From positions 56,751 through 120,750 of the forward strand of contig NZ_MBEI01000008.1 in NCBI RefSeq assembly GCF_001953985.1: 64,000 nt of DNA, given 5' to 3'. This document shows, piece by piece, positions 54,038-63,819 of the stretch. The translations under genes and the position numbers were made by a program. Every line of letters starts with the position of its first letter. Position 1 is the first letter of the stretch. The DNA is from Mycobacterium colombiense. Its GTDB lineage: Bacteria > Actinomycetota > Actinomycetes > Mycobacteriales > Mycobacteriaceae. The notes under the pieces were generated by a model that searched no databases, was not told the origin of the DNA, and saw nothing but the letters and a program-made list of their open reading frames with translations.

Positions 54038-54169
54038 GTCCGGGATTTCGGCGCGTGTGGCCAAAGCGTTACCTATTCGAAAATGGCGCGAGATATGCCA
54101 TCTATCTGCGGAAACCGCCTTATCGGCAGGCCAAATCGGACCGTTAGAAATCGGTGAGGAAAAATTAAG

Positions 54170-54754
54170 TTATTGCTGGCAATAAGACTGCGTCGCTGAT
54201 GACAGGGCCTTTTGGTACAGGCTGTCGAGCTGACGATCCCGGATGACGCCGCTTCGCGCGGCGTCGAGTTGCGTTGCACAATCCGGCGAATGCAGCAGGT
54301 TCCAGTTGGCCAAAATCTGGGTCAGCATCGTCCGGTTGAATGCGTCGATCGATGACCGCGACGCCGACAGGTCCGGCGAGTCGGCCGGTGCGCTTGCCGG
54401 GTTCAGCTTCCAGTCCGCGAACCGGCTGTATTCGATGGCCTCGGTGGCACCGATCTGGTCGGTGAAAACCCGGGCGACGTAGTCGCGGTCGACGTGTTCG
54501 GCGTCGGCCTCGTCGCCCAGCCTGGCCAGCTCCTGCTGGACGCGGGCTGGGTCTTCGATGGCGCCGTGCTGGTTCCATTTGTAGGCGGCGACAGGCTCGG
54601 CAACCTTCAGCCGCTGCGCGGCGGCGTCGACCAAGGGGGTCAACGGGCTCGCCGGGTCGGCCCGAACCGGCGCCACCAGCATCGCCAGGCCGCCGATCAC
54701 GGCACCGCAGCGCGCGGCCGCGGCCACGCGGGGCCGGCGAACGCTGCGGTGCAT
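54170..54754 (-). CDS. Secreted AroQ-gamma chorismate mutase
   Basis: Converts chorismate to prephenate outside the cytosol. The 194-aa precursor has a signal peptide to about VRA32, then an all-helical domain of the *AroQ class: [22 protein letters not shown] near 54-75 and [21 protein letters not shown] near 95-115, with cysteines in SPDC and SYC forming the expected disulfide. Orthologue of M. tuberculosis Rv1885c (199 aa). Its export, beside rpfC and fbpB, groups three exported proteins. Confidence 0.94.
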   Translation of the reverse strand: MHRSVRRPRVAAAARCGAVIGGLAMLVAPVRADPASPLTPLVDAAAQRLKVAEPVAAYKWNQHGAIEDPARVQQELARLGDEADAEHVDRDYVARVFTDQIGATEAIEYSRFADWKLNPASAPADSPDLSASRSSIDAFNRTMLTQILANWNLLHSPDCATQLDAARSGVIRDRQLDSLYQKALSSATQSYCQQ

Positions 54755-54872
54755 GACGATGATTCTCGCGTGTCGGTGACGCGGCGCTGGCCTAGACGCT
54801 CCGACGGGTGCCGTCACCGTGATCATTTGTCACCCCGGACGACGAAACCCCCGGGCTGTCGTCCCCTTAACG

Positions 54873-54910
54873 CACTACTGCGCCTGACGAAGTTGTCAGG
54901 CGCAGTAGTG
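54873..54910 (-). terminator. Strong terminator hairpin after fbpB
   Basis: A perfect 16-bp stem, CACTACTGCGCCTGAC against its complement, encloses a six-base loop. It begins 18 bp after the fbpB stop in the leftward direction. No T-tract, but the stem is very stable. Confidence 0.75.
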
Positions 54911-54928
54911 AACGAGCCGGGCGAAGGG

Positions 54929-56605
<1,677 letters not shown>

Positions 56606-57724
56606 TTGGACACGGTTCTTGGCCTGTCAGTGACGCCGACCACGGTTGGTTGGGTCCTCGCTGAAGGGCACGGCGCGGACGGCACCATCCTGGATCACCA
56701 GGAGCTGGCGCTGCGGGCTGGCCACGGCGTTCACGCCGTGGGTACCGCGGAGCAGGTAGTAGACGAGGTATTGCGGGTCGACACGGCGGCGGCGGCAAGC
56801 GATCACCGCCTGCGTGTCATCGGGGTGACCTGGAACGACGATGCATCCGCACAGGCCGCGCTGGTGCTGGAGGCGTTGACCGACGCGGGATTCGACAACG
56901 TCGTGCCAATCCGGTTTTCCGACGCCGTCGAGACGTTGGCTCAGGCGATCGCCCCCGTCATCGGCTACGAGCAGACGGCGGTCTGCATCCTCGACCACGA
57001 CGCGACGACCGTCGTCATGGTCGACACGCACGACGGGGAGACCCAGACCGCGACCAAGCACGTCCGCGGCGGCTTCGACGGTCTGACCCGCTGGCTGACC
57101 GGCATGTTCGAGCGCGACGGATGGCAGCCGGGCGGCGTCGTGGTGGTCGGCGGCCACAGCGACGTCGACGGACTCTCCTGGCAGCTCGAAAAGACTTTGC
57201 CGGTCCCGGTTTTCGTGCAGTCCATGGCCCAGGTGACCATCGCGCGCGGTGCCGCGCTGTCCGCGGCCCGCAGCACCGAGTTCACCGACGATCAGCTGGT
57301 GGAGCACGTCAGCGAACCCGTGCCGGCGCCCGCCCACAAGCGGCAGTTGTCCTACTCCGGGGCTGTGACCGCGCTGGCGGCCGGTGCCATCACCTTCGTC
57401 GGCTCGGTGTCACTCGCGGTGGGGATTCACGTCGGCCCCGCCAGCGCGGCGCCCGCACCGAGGCACGCGACCCACCCGCCGACACCACAGATCGCCGAGG
57501 CGATCACGGCCGTCGCGCCGCTTCCAGCGGCCCCACCGACCAAGCCGGCGGCTCCTCAGGCCAAGCCGCCTGCCGGGGAACCGGTTTCGGAGCCGAGCCC
57601 TCCGGAAGAGCAGCCGGGCGCCGGCGGCGACCGACAGCCGTACCTGACCCGGGTGCTGGAGCACATTCCCGGTGACACCGGCGAGCCGGCCGCAGATTCA
57701 GCCCCGCGCGAGTCGCAGCCCTGA
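56606..57724 (+). CDS. Mycobacterial membrane protein with an Hsp70-like N-terminal domain (DUF7159 type)
   Basis: A 372-aa protein starting at TTG (MDTVLGLSVTPTTVGWVLAEG). Residues 1-240 resemble the actin-like ATPase fold seen in this mycobacterial family: two repeats of LGLSVTPTTVG- and AVCILDHDATTVV-type strands. A single hydrophobic helix near 250-275 follows, then a Pro/Ala-rich tail (285-372) that should lie outside the membrane. Function unknown; M. tuberculosis has several paralogues. 29 bp from the convergent YceI gene. Confidence 0.75.
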   Translation: MDTVLGLSVTPTTVGWVLAEGHGADGTILDHQELALRAGHGVHAVGTAEQVVDEVLRVDTAAAASDHRLRVIGVTWNDDASAQAALVLEALTDAGFDNVVPIRFSDAVETLAQAIAPVIGYEQTAVCILDHDATTVVMVDTHDGETQTATKHVRGGFDGLTRWLTGMFERDGWQPGGVVVVGGHSDVDGLSWQLEKTLPVPVFVQSMAQVTIARGAALSAARSTEFTDDQLVEHVSEPVPAPAHKRQLSYSGAVTALAAGAITFVGSVSLAVGIHVGPASAAPAPRHATHPPTPQIAEAITAVAPLPAAPPTKPAAPQAKPPAGEPVSEPSPPEEQPGAGGDRQPYLTRVLEHIPGDTGEPAADSAPRESQP

Positions 57725-57753
57725 TTTTTCTTCCGACGCCGGGCGGGTAGCGC

Positions 57754-58314
57754 TCAATTGCCTTGGGCGCGAACCGCGGAGAACGTCAAAGACACCTCGT
57801 CGGCGACTTGGACCGAACCCATCAGCACCGAGTAGGGCTTGATGCCGTAGTCGGACTGACGGATGGTGGATTCGACCGACATCCGCCATGAGTCCCCGAG
57901 ATCTTTTGTGTACACCTCGATCACGTGGTCTCGTGACTCTCCCCGGATTTCCAGCGTGCCAGTCAGGCGGTACTCGTCGTCGATGTCCTCGATGACGTCT
58001 GCGGAGTAGCGGATTTCGGGGAATCGACTGGCGGACAATGACTTCAGCGCGTTGGAGCGCACCGATGCCTTCTCGCTCCCGGACAGCCCCTTGACGCCGC
58101 CGGCGCCACGCAGCACCTCGAACGAATCGGTCTCGACGACGAGCTCCGCGCTGACGGGCCGGGAATCGGCCCATTTTACGGTGGCGCGCCAGCGCGTCAT
58201 CGCGATGGTCAGACGATGACCCATCCGTGCCGCCCTGCCGGCAACACCGGTGTGCAACAACAATTCACCGTCGGCCGGACCGATCGTCCACACCGAGTTT
58301 TCGTCGGAAGTCAC
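57754..58314 (-). CDS. YceI-like lipocalin-fold protein
   Basis: A 186-aa YceI family protein without a signal peptide. The pattern VWTIGPADGELLLHTGVAG, VKWADSRPVSAELVVETDSFEV, SASRFPEIRYSADV and LEIRGESRDHVIEV is the polyisoprenoid-binding fold. In bacteria YceI proteins bind isoprenoids or amides; cytosolic ligand unknown. Starts at GTG, 12 bp after the ADH stop, so likely co-transcribed. Confidence 0.88.
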   Translation of the reverse strand: MTSDENSVWTIGPADGELLLHTGVAGRAARMGHRLTIAMTRWRATVKWADSRPVSAELVVETDSFEVLRGAGGVKGLSGSEKASVRSNALKSLSASRFPEIRYSADVIEDIDDEYRLTGTLEIRGESRDHVIEVYTKDLGDSWRMSVESTIRQSDYGIKPYSVLMGSVQVADEVSLTFSAVRAQGN

Positions 58315-58326
58315 GAACCGACTGTG

Positions 58327-59340
58327 TCACATGGTCAAAACGGTGCGGTAGTGCGCCCGACCCTCTTCCAGTGCCGCATAGCCCTCCTTGGCCTGCGACA
58401 GCGGAAGTTCCTCGATCCACGCCCGCACGCCGGACAAGACGGCGAAATGCATCGTGTCTTCGACGTCCTTCGCCGTCCCGGAGGGATGGCCGACGATGCT
58501 GACGCCCGGCGTTATCAGCTGCACCGGGCTGATCGGCAGCGGCTCGGGCGTGACCCCGATGGTGACCAATTCACCCTGGGGGAGTATGCCGCCGACCGTG
58601 GCGGCCATGGCTTTTGAATTGCCGGCGGTGGCCAGGACAACGGTCGCGCCGCCAAGATCCTTCAGCGCCTCGGCGGGATCGTTTGCGGTGGAGTCGATGT
58701 AGTGATGGGCGCCGAGCTTCCGGGCGTCGTCGGCCTTGCCGGTACCGCGGTTGATCGCGATGGTTTCGAAGCCCATCGCCCGGGCGAACTGCACGCCGAG
58801 GTGGCCCAGTCCACCGACACCGAGAATCGCCACCCGATCGCCGGGCAGCGCCTTGGTGTGGCGCAAGGCGTTGTAGGTGGTCACGCCGGCACAACCCATC
58901 GGGGCGGCGTCGGCGTCGGAAAGCTCGTCCGGGATGCGGGCGAGCGCGCTCACCGGCACGGTCACCGACTCCGCGTATCCACCGGGATACTGCCAACTCG
59001 GCACCTTGCCGTTCTCGCAGTGAATGAACTGGCCCTTACGGCATTGGTTGCAGCGGTGGCAACAACCGCCGAACCACCCGACCGCGACACGGTCACCGAT
59101 CGCGAAATCCTGTACTCCATCGCCTAGCTCGGCGATCTTGCCGGCGATTTCATGCCCGGGAGTCAGCGGCCAGGACATGCCGGGGAACCCGCCATTGATG
59201 AAGTGCGCGTCGGTGCCGCAGATGCCGCACGCAGCGACCGTCAGCCGTACCTCGTCGCGACCCGGTGGTTTGGTTTCGGCGTCGACCAGCTCCAAAGCTG
59301 CACCTGCGGACGGGACATGGACGGCTCGATGAGTGGGCAT
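58327..59340 (-). CDS. Zinc-dependent alcohol dehydrogenase
   Basis: A 337-aa medium-chain ADH. Catalytic zinc residues are in AACGICGTDAHF near 36-47 and GHEIAG near 62-67; the structural zinc lobe is reduced to CCHRCNQCRKGQFIHC; the Rossmann motif is ILGVGGLGHLGVQFARAMG near 172-190. 12 bp downstream of the P450 stop, so the three leftward genes P450-ADH-YceI form an operon. The P450 could hydroxylate and the ADH oxidise a sterol-type or aliphatic side chain. Confidence 0.92.
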   Translation of the reverse strand: MPTHRAVHVPSAGAALELVDAETKPPGRDEVRLTVAACGICGTDAHFINGGFPGMSWPLTPGHEIAGKIAELGDGVQDFAIGDRVAVGWFGGCCHRCNQCRKGQFIHCENGKVPSWQYPGGYAESVTVPVSALARIPDELSDADAAPMGCAGVTTYNALRHTKALPGDRVAILGVGGLGHLGVQFARAMGFETIAINRGTGKADDARKLGAHHYIDSTANDPAEALKDLGGATVVLATAGNSKAMAATVGGILPQGELVTIGVTPEPLPISPVQLITPGVSIVGHPSGTAKDVEDTMHFAVLSGVRAWIEELPLSQAKEGYAALEEGRAHYRTVLTM

Positions 59341-59352
59341 GTCCCTAGCTTG

Positions 59353-60663
59353 TCACCCCTGCGCTTGATGCGCGACAGGGCATTTCTCGGCACCGTTGGT
59401 GTGATAGTCGACCTGCCAGTGCTTGATTCCGTTGAGCCAGCCCGACCGGAGTCGTTCGGGCTTGCCCGCTGATTCCAGATCGGGCATGGCGTCGGCGATC
59501 GCATTGAACATCAGGTCGATGGTCATCCGCGCCAGGTTGGCCCCGAGACAGTAGTGCGCGCCGGTGCCACCGAAGCCTACGTGCGGGTTGGGGTCCCGCA
59601 GGATGTTGAAGGTGAACGGGTCGTCGAACACCTCCTCGTCGAAATTGGCTGAGCGATAGACCATTACGACCCGCTGGCCCTTCTTGATCTGCACGCCGGA
59701 CAACTCGTAATCCTCCAGGGCGGTCCGCTGGAATGAGGTGACCGGTGTCGCCCAGCGCACGATCTCGTCGGCGGTGGTGACGGGGCGCTCGCGCTTGTAC
59801 AGCTCCCACTGATCCGGGAAGTCGGTGAAGGCCATCATGCCCTGGGTGATCGAGTTGCGGGTGGTCTCGTTGCCCGCGACGGCCAGCAGGATCACGAAGA
59901 AGCCGAACTCGTCGTCGGAGAGCTTGTGCCCGTCGACGTCGGCCTCGATCAGCTTGGTGACGATGTCGTCCCCGGGGTTCTGCTTACGGTCGGCGGCCAT
60001 CTGCATCGCGTAGGTGATCAGTTCGACCGAGGCGCCCATCGCGTCGTTGCGGGCGAACTCGGGATCCTGATCGCCCACCATTTCGTTCGACCAGTGGAAC
60101 AGCTTCATGCGGTCCTCTTGCGGCACCCCCATCAGCCCGGCGATCGCCTGCAGCGGCAGCTCGCAGGACACCTGTTCGACGAAGTCGCCGGAACCCTCGG
60201 CCGCCGCGGCCGCGACGATGCGTCGTGCGCGCTCGTTCAGGTCATCGCGGAGGAGTTCGACGGCGCGGGGGGTAAATCCGCGCGAAATGATTTTGCGGAG
60301 GTGGGTGTGCTGCGGGGCGTCCATGTTGAGCAACACGAACTTGCCCGTCTCGCGCTGCTCGCGCACCGTGCCCTCTTTGTATCGGGGCAGGGCGGTGTTC
60401 TCCAGGCTGGAGAACACGTCGCTGCGCCGCGAAATCTCTTTGACGTCCTTGTGCTTGGACACCACCCAGAAGCCGCCGTCATCGAATCCGCCCACCCCGT
60501 CTGGTTGTTCGTTCCACCAGATCGGCGCGGTCCGGCGCAGCTCGGCCAGTTCTTCCACCGGGAGTCGCTCGGCGTGGATGTCCGGGTCGGTGAAGTCGAA
60601 GCCGGGAGGCAGATTGGGGACCGGCTTGGCTGTTTGCTCGACGGTTGGCTCGACGGTTGGCAT
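59353..60663 (-). CDS. CYP125-like cytochrome P450
   Basis: A 436-aa P450 very like CYP125, the sterol C26/C27 hydroxylase: FGGTGAHYCLGANLARMTID contains the haem Cys372, followed by LMFNAIAD and PERLRSGWLNGIKHWQVDY, which is characteristic of that family. The I-helix is LLAVAGNETTRNSI. M. tuberculosis CYP125 (Rv3545c, 433 aa) lies in the cholesterol cluster; this copy is elsewhere, beside an ADH. A KstR-type box lies 103 bp upstream. It may serve side-chain oxidation of sterols or of other branched substrates. Confidence 0.92.
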   Translation of the reverse strand: MPTVEPTVEQTAKPVPNLPPGFDFTDPDIHAERLPVEELAELRRTAPIWWNEQPDGVGGFDDGGFWVVSKHKDVKEISRRSDVFSSLENTALPRYKEGTVREQRETGKFVLLNMDAPQHTHLRKIISRGFTPRAVELLRDDLNERARRIVAAAAAEGSGDFVEQVSCELPLQAIAGLMGVPQEDRMKLFHWSNEMVGDQDPEFARNDAMGASVELITYAMQMAADRKQNPGDDIVTKLIEADVDGHKLSDDEFGFFVILLAVAGNETTRNSITQGMMAFTDFPDQWELYKRERPVTTADEIVRWATPVTSFQRTALEDYELSGVQIKKGQRVVMVYRSANFDEEVFDDPFTFNILRDPNPHVGFGGTGAHYCLGANLARMTIDLMFNAIADAMPDLESAGKPERLRSGWLNGIKHWQVDYHTNGAEKCPVAHQAQG

Positions 60664-60765
60664 GGCCCGCTCCTCGATGACGAAGTGGTCTAGTCGTCCT
60701 TGTGCAAGGAAACCACTGCCGCACCTTGGTTGGGAAGCATTGACGCAAGATCCCCGGGTGCGAAT

Positions 60766-60779
60766 TGGAACGTGTTCTT
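60766..60779 (-). promoter_or_regulatory. KstR-type operator upstream of the CYP125-like gene
   Basis: Read on either strand TGGAACGTGTTCTT fits the KstR motif TNNAACNNGTTNNA at all but one terminal position. The 18-mer CGAATTGGAACGTGTTCT starting at 60761 recurs at 63063 before the nitronate monooxygenase. Confidence 0.7.
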
Positions 60780-60910
60780 CACCGGCGTTTTTTCACCGAG
60801 GAGCCGGTCTAGGCCCGGGATCGCGGTCGCAAGCCGGAACGGTCTTGTGGCCGGCGGCCCGACCGATATGCTTTGGTGCAGGTCACCGGCGACGACAGGC
60901 GGGGTAGGAC

Positions 60911-61309
60911 ATGATTCGGGAACTGCTCAGCGCCGCTTCGATAGCGGGCATCACGATCGGCTTGGCACCGTGCGCGGCCGCCGGATATGACGGCGACGTG
61001 CCGGGCATGAACTATCAAGCCTCGCTGGGTGCGCCGTGTGACAACTACGAGAGCTTCATCTTCGGACGCGGCCCCAGCGGCCAGGCCGAGGCCTGCCACT
61101 TCCCGCCGCCCAACCAGTTCCCGGCGGCCACCACCGGGTACTGGGTGATCTCGTATCCGCTTTACGGCGTCCAGCAGGCCGGCGCCAAGTGCCCGGGGCC
61201 GCAGGCGGCGGCACAGTCGGACCGCGGGCTGCCGATGCTCTGCCTGGGAGCCCAGGGGTGGCAAGAGGGATGGTTCACCGGCGCAGGGTTCTTCCCGCCT
61301 TCGGGATAA
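60911..61309 (+). CDS. Small secreted protein (Rv1891-like)
   Basis: A 132-aa precursor with a Sec signal peptide (cleavage near PCAAA24) and a mature domain with five further cysteines in GAPCDNYES, AEACHFPPP, GAKCPGP and LPMLCLG. No enzymatic motif. It is divergent from the P450 gene; the KstR-type box lies in between. Followed within 5 bp by a membrane gene. Confidence 0.78.
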   Translation: MIRELLSAASIAGITIGLAPCAAAGYDGDVPGMNYQASLGAPCDNYESFIFGRGPSGQAEACHFPPPNQFPAATTGYWVISYPLYGVQQAGAKCPGPQAAAQSDRGLPMLCLGAQGWQEGWFTGAGFFPPSG

Positions 61310-61314
61310 CGACG

Positions 61315-61644
61315 ATGCGCGAACGCGAGCAGGCCACAGCCGCGATTCCGCGCTGGCTGCGTTTCGTGCTGACCTCCGATCGCGCCGGGTCGGCGTGGTA
61401 CATCGGCACGGGGTTCTTCTTCGCGCCGGTGCTCGCGGTGCTCTCGCCGTGGCCCACGGTCACCGCCGTGCTGTGGGGCGTCATCGCACTGGCCGGGCTG
61501 TGGCTGGGACTGCTGGGCATCGCGATGGCCATCGGGCTGGCGCGAATAATGCGCTCTGGGCCGAAATTCCCGAGGACTACTGGCGTTCGCTGGTGCACTA
61601 CTAGGTCGCGACGCCGACGAGAAATGGTGCGCGACCCCGTCTAG
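61315..61644 (+). CDS. Two-helix membrane protein (Rv1892-like), probable frameshift near the C-terminus
   Basis: The 109-aa reading has two hydrophobic helices at about 28-49 and 53-75. From MRSGPKF onward it becomes Arg-rich and implausible, while the +1 frame reads EIPEDYWRSLVHY and ends at TAG 61602-61604. Loss of one G near 61562 (GGGCCGAAATT for GGGCCGGAAATT) would explain this. Either the gene has a real frameshift in this strain or a base was lost in sequencing. If repaired, the protein is about 96 aa. It begins 5 bp after the Rv1891-like stop. Confidence 0.65.
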   Translation: MREREQATAAIPRWLRFVLTSDRAGSAWYIGTGFFFAPVLAVLSPWPTVTAVLWGVIALAGLWLGLLGIAMAIGLARIMRSGPKFPRTTGVRWCTTRSRRRREMVRDPV

Positions 61645-61682
61645 AGTCGAAGCGACCGCCCTGCCACAAAAGGAGACTCGAG

Positions 61683-61904
61683 ATGGCCTTCAACCCCAGA
61701 GATGCAGTCGACGCGGCGAGGGACATCGCGACCAACGCCGTCGAGAAAGCCTCGGACATCGTCGAACACGCCGGCGACATCATCCGCGGCGACCTCGCCG
61801 GGGGCGCCAGCGGCATCGTTCAGAATTCGATCGACATCGGCACGTACGCACTGGACCGGACGAAGGAAGTGTTCACCGGCCGCGACGAAGTCGACGACGT
61901 CTAG
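61683..61904 (+). CDS. Small amphipathic helical protein (Rv1893-like)
   Basis: A 73-aa protein with strongly amphipathic helices (AVDAARDIATNAVEKASDIVEHAGDIIRGDLAG and YALDRTKEVFTG). AAAGGAG is directly before the ATG. No signal peptide. Same length as Rv1893 (72 aa); function unknown. Convergent with the nitronate monooxygenase, 7 bp apart. Confidence 0.8.
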   Translation: MAFNPRDAVDAARDIATNAVEKASDIVEHAGDIIRGDLAGGASGIVQNSIDIGTYALDRTKEVFTGRDEVDDV

Positions 61905-61911
61905 GCACGCG

Positions 61912-63042
61912 TTAAACGGAGGCGGCCTCGTTGAGTTCGTCCAGCTTGTTGGTCGCTTCCAGGTACTCCTGCACCCAGCGCTCGATGACGGTCGAGGTCT
62001 TCTCCACCTTCGAGAACTGACCGACCACCTGTCCGACGGGGTTGAACGCCACGTCGACCGATTCGTTGGGGTACCGGTTCGTCGCCCGCACGGCCATGCC
62101 GGAAACCATGTACTGCAACGGCATTCCGAGCGGCTTCGGGTTGTCCGGCGCCTCCCAGGCCTCGGTCCAGTCGTTGCGCAGCATGCGGGCCGGCTTGCCG
62201 GTGAACGAGCGGCTGCGCACGGTGTCGCGGCTGCCGGCCTTGACGTAGGCCGCCTGCTGCACCGGGGTGTTCGAGGATTCCTCGACCATCAGCCACTGCG
62301 AACCGGTCCACGCGCCCTGGCAACCCAGCGCCAAGGCGGCGGCGATCTGCTGCCCGCTGCCGATGCCGCCCGCGCCGAGCACGGGGACGGGGGCGACCTC
62401 CTTGACGACCTGCGGCCACAGCACGATCGAGCCCACCTCGCCGCAGTGCCCGCCGGCCTCACCGCCCTGGGCGATGATGATGTCGACGCCCGCGTCGGCG
62501 TGCTTGCGCGCCTGCGAGGGCGAGCCGCACAGCGCGGCGACCTTGAGCCCGGCGTCGTGGATGTGCTTGATCATGTCGGCCGGCGGGGTGCCCAGCGCGT
62601 TGGCGATCATCTTCACCTTGGGGTGCTTGAGCGCCACCTCCACTTGCGGCGTGGCCGTCGCCTCGGTCCAGCCGAGGAGCTGCAACGTGTCGCCGTCGCT
62701 GTCCTCGACCGGCACGCCGTGGTCGGCGAGGATCTTCTTGCCGAAGTCCAGGTGCTCCTGTGGCACCATCTTGCGCAGTGTCTCGGCCAGCTCTTCGGCG
62801 GACTGGTTCGAGTCCATGCCCTCGTACTTGTTCGGAATCACGATGTCGACGCCGTAGGGGTGGTCGCCGATGTTCTCGTCAATCCAGTTGAGTTCGATCT
62901 CCAGTTGCTCGGGCGTGAAGCCGACAGCTCCGAGCACGCCGAACCCCCCGGCCTTGCTGACCGCCACGACGACGTCGCGGCAGTGGGTGAAGGCGAAAAT
63001 CGGGAACTCGATCCCGAGTTCGTCGCAGATAGGGGTGTGCAT
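61912..63042 (-). CDS. Nitronate monooxygenase (2-nitropropane dioxygenase family)
   Basis: A 376-aa FMN TIM-barrel protein, equal in length to Rv1894c. Seen are FAFTHCRDVVVAVSKAGGFGVLGAVGF near 17-43, IIAQGGEAGGHCGE near 188-201 and VLGAGGIGSGQQIAAALALGCQGAWTGSQWLM near 222-252, typical of FMN binding. I recall Rv1894c as part of the KstR regulon; a perfect-core box lies 25 bp upstream of the ATG. Substrate unknown; some relatives detoxify nitronates, others reduce enones. Confidence 0.92.
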   Translation of the reverse strand: MHTPICDELGIEFPIFAFTHCRDVVVAVSKAGGFGVLGAVGFTPEQLEIELNWIDENIGDHPYGVDIVIPNKYEGMDSNQSAEELAETLRKMVPQEHLDFGKKILADHGVPVEDSDGDTLQLLGWTEATATPQVEVALKHPKVKMIANALGTPPADMIKHIHDAGLKVAALCGSPSQARKHADAGVDIIIAQGGEAGGHCGEVGSIVLWPQVVKEVAPVPVLGAGGIGSGQQIAAALALGCQGAWTGSQWLMVEESSNTPVQQAAYVKAGSRDTVRSRSFTGKPARMLRNDWTEAWEAPDNPKPLGMPLQYMVSGMAVRATNRYPNESVDVAFNPVGQVVGQFSKVEKTSTVIERWVQEYLEATNKLDELNEAASV

Positions 63043-63067
63043 TACAACTCCTGGGAGCTCGCCGAAT

Positions 63068-63081
63068 TGGAACGTGTTCTA
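63068..63081 (-). promoter_or_regulatory. KstR operator upstream of the nitronate monooxygenase
   Basis: TGGAACGTGTTCTA matches TNNAACNNGTTNNA at every defined position. It lies 25 bp upstream of the ATG, where a repressor would block transcription. Confidence 0.8.
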
Positions 63082-63154
63082 GTTTAGTACGTAGCTCACT
63101 GACGTGGCCAGCGGGTCCTGACCTGCGCCCTATTACTACGCCCCGTCGTGCAGG

Positions 63155-63643
63155 TCAGATCGCAACGCTGGTCGCCACCCACAGGATGAGAAACGCGAGC
63201 ATGCAGGCGGCGGATAGCAGATGGTCCCGGCAGATCGATCGTGCCAGGCGCGTCTGCTCGGATGGGCTGTCCGCGCGGCGCCCGAGTTGGATCGCATCGG
63301 GAACGGTGTGCGTCAACGCCAACATGGTCGGGATGCCGGCGATCGGGGCCGAGGTCACCAGCAGCCAGCCTGGGTCGTGTCCGCGCGCGGCCTGCAGCAC
63401 GAGCGTTCCCAGCAACGTGAGCATGACAAGCGCGATCAGGCGGTTCATCGGGCGCGACGTGGTGGTCGCGCGGTGGTAGTACGCCGCGATGGACGCGAGC
63501 ACGGGCTCGGGTAGTTCGGTCGAGGCCTTCCGGTAGCGGAGAACTTGGACATCGAAAATCAAGTCCATCCATAGGACGGCGAACAGGAACCCGCCGCAGG
63601 CCATGAGCAACGAGGCCATGGCTCTCACCCACCTCTGATCCAT
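63155..63643 (-). CDS. Four-helix membrane protein (DUF1772-like)
   Basis: A 162-aa protein with hydrophobic helices near 9-28, 65-84, 92-110 and 140-160. The opening ASLLMACGGFLFAVLWMDLIFDVQVLR resembles DUF1772/anthrone oxygenase-like proteins. The ATG at 63643 (MDQRWVRAM) is used; an upstream TTG is possible. Function unknown. Confidence 0.75.
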   Translation of the reverse strand: MDQRWVRAMASLLMACGGFLFAVLWMDLIFDVQVLRYRKASTELPEPVLASIAAYYHRATTTSRPMNRLIALVMLTLLGTLVLQAARGHDPGWLLVTSAPIAGIPTMLALTHTVPDAIQLGRRADSPSEQTRLARSICRDHLLSAACMLAFLILWVATSVAI

Positions 63644-63819
63644 CCGGGCACCGTGCCGCAGCGCAGTCGCCACTTGGACCCATTGTTCTCGGCAGCGCAA
63701 GAGGGGGTGGGCCGCCGATGAGTGCCGGCGCGGTGGCGTGCCGAAATCACTTGCGCCTCTTTGGTTTCAGTGGTTTCAGTGGGGCGGGTTTTGTCGGTGG
63801 CGGGGCATACTATTCGAAC

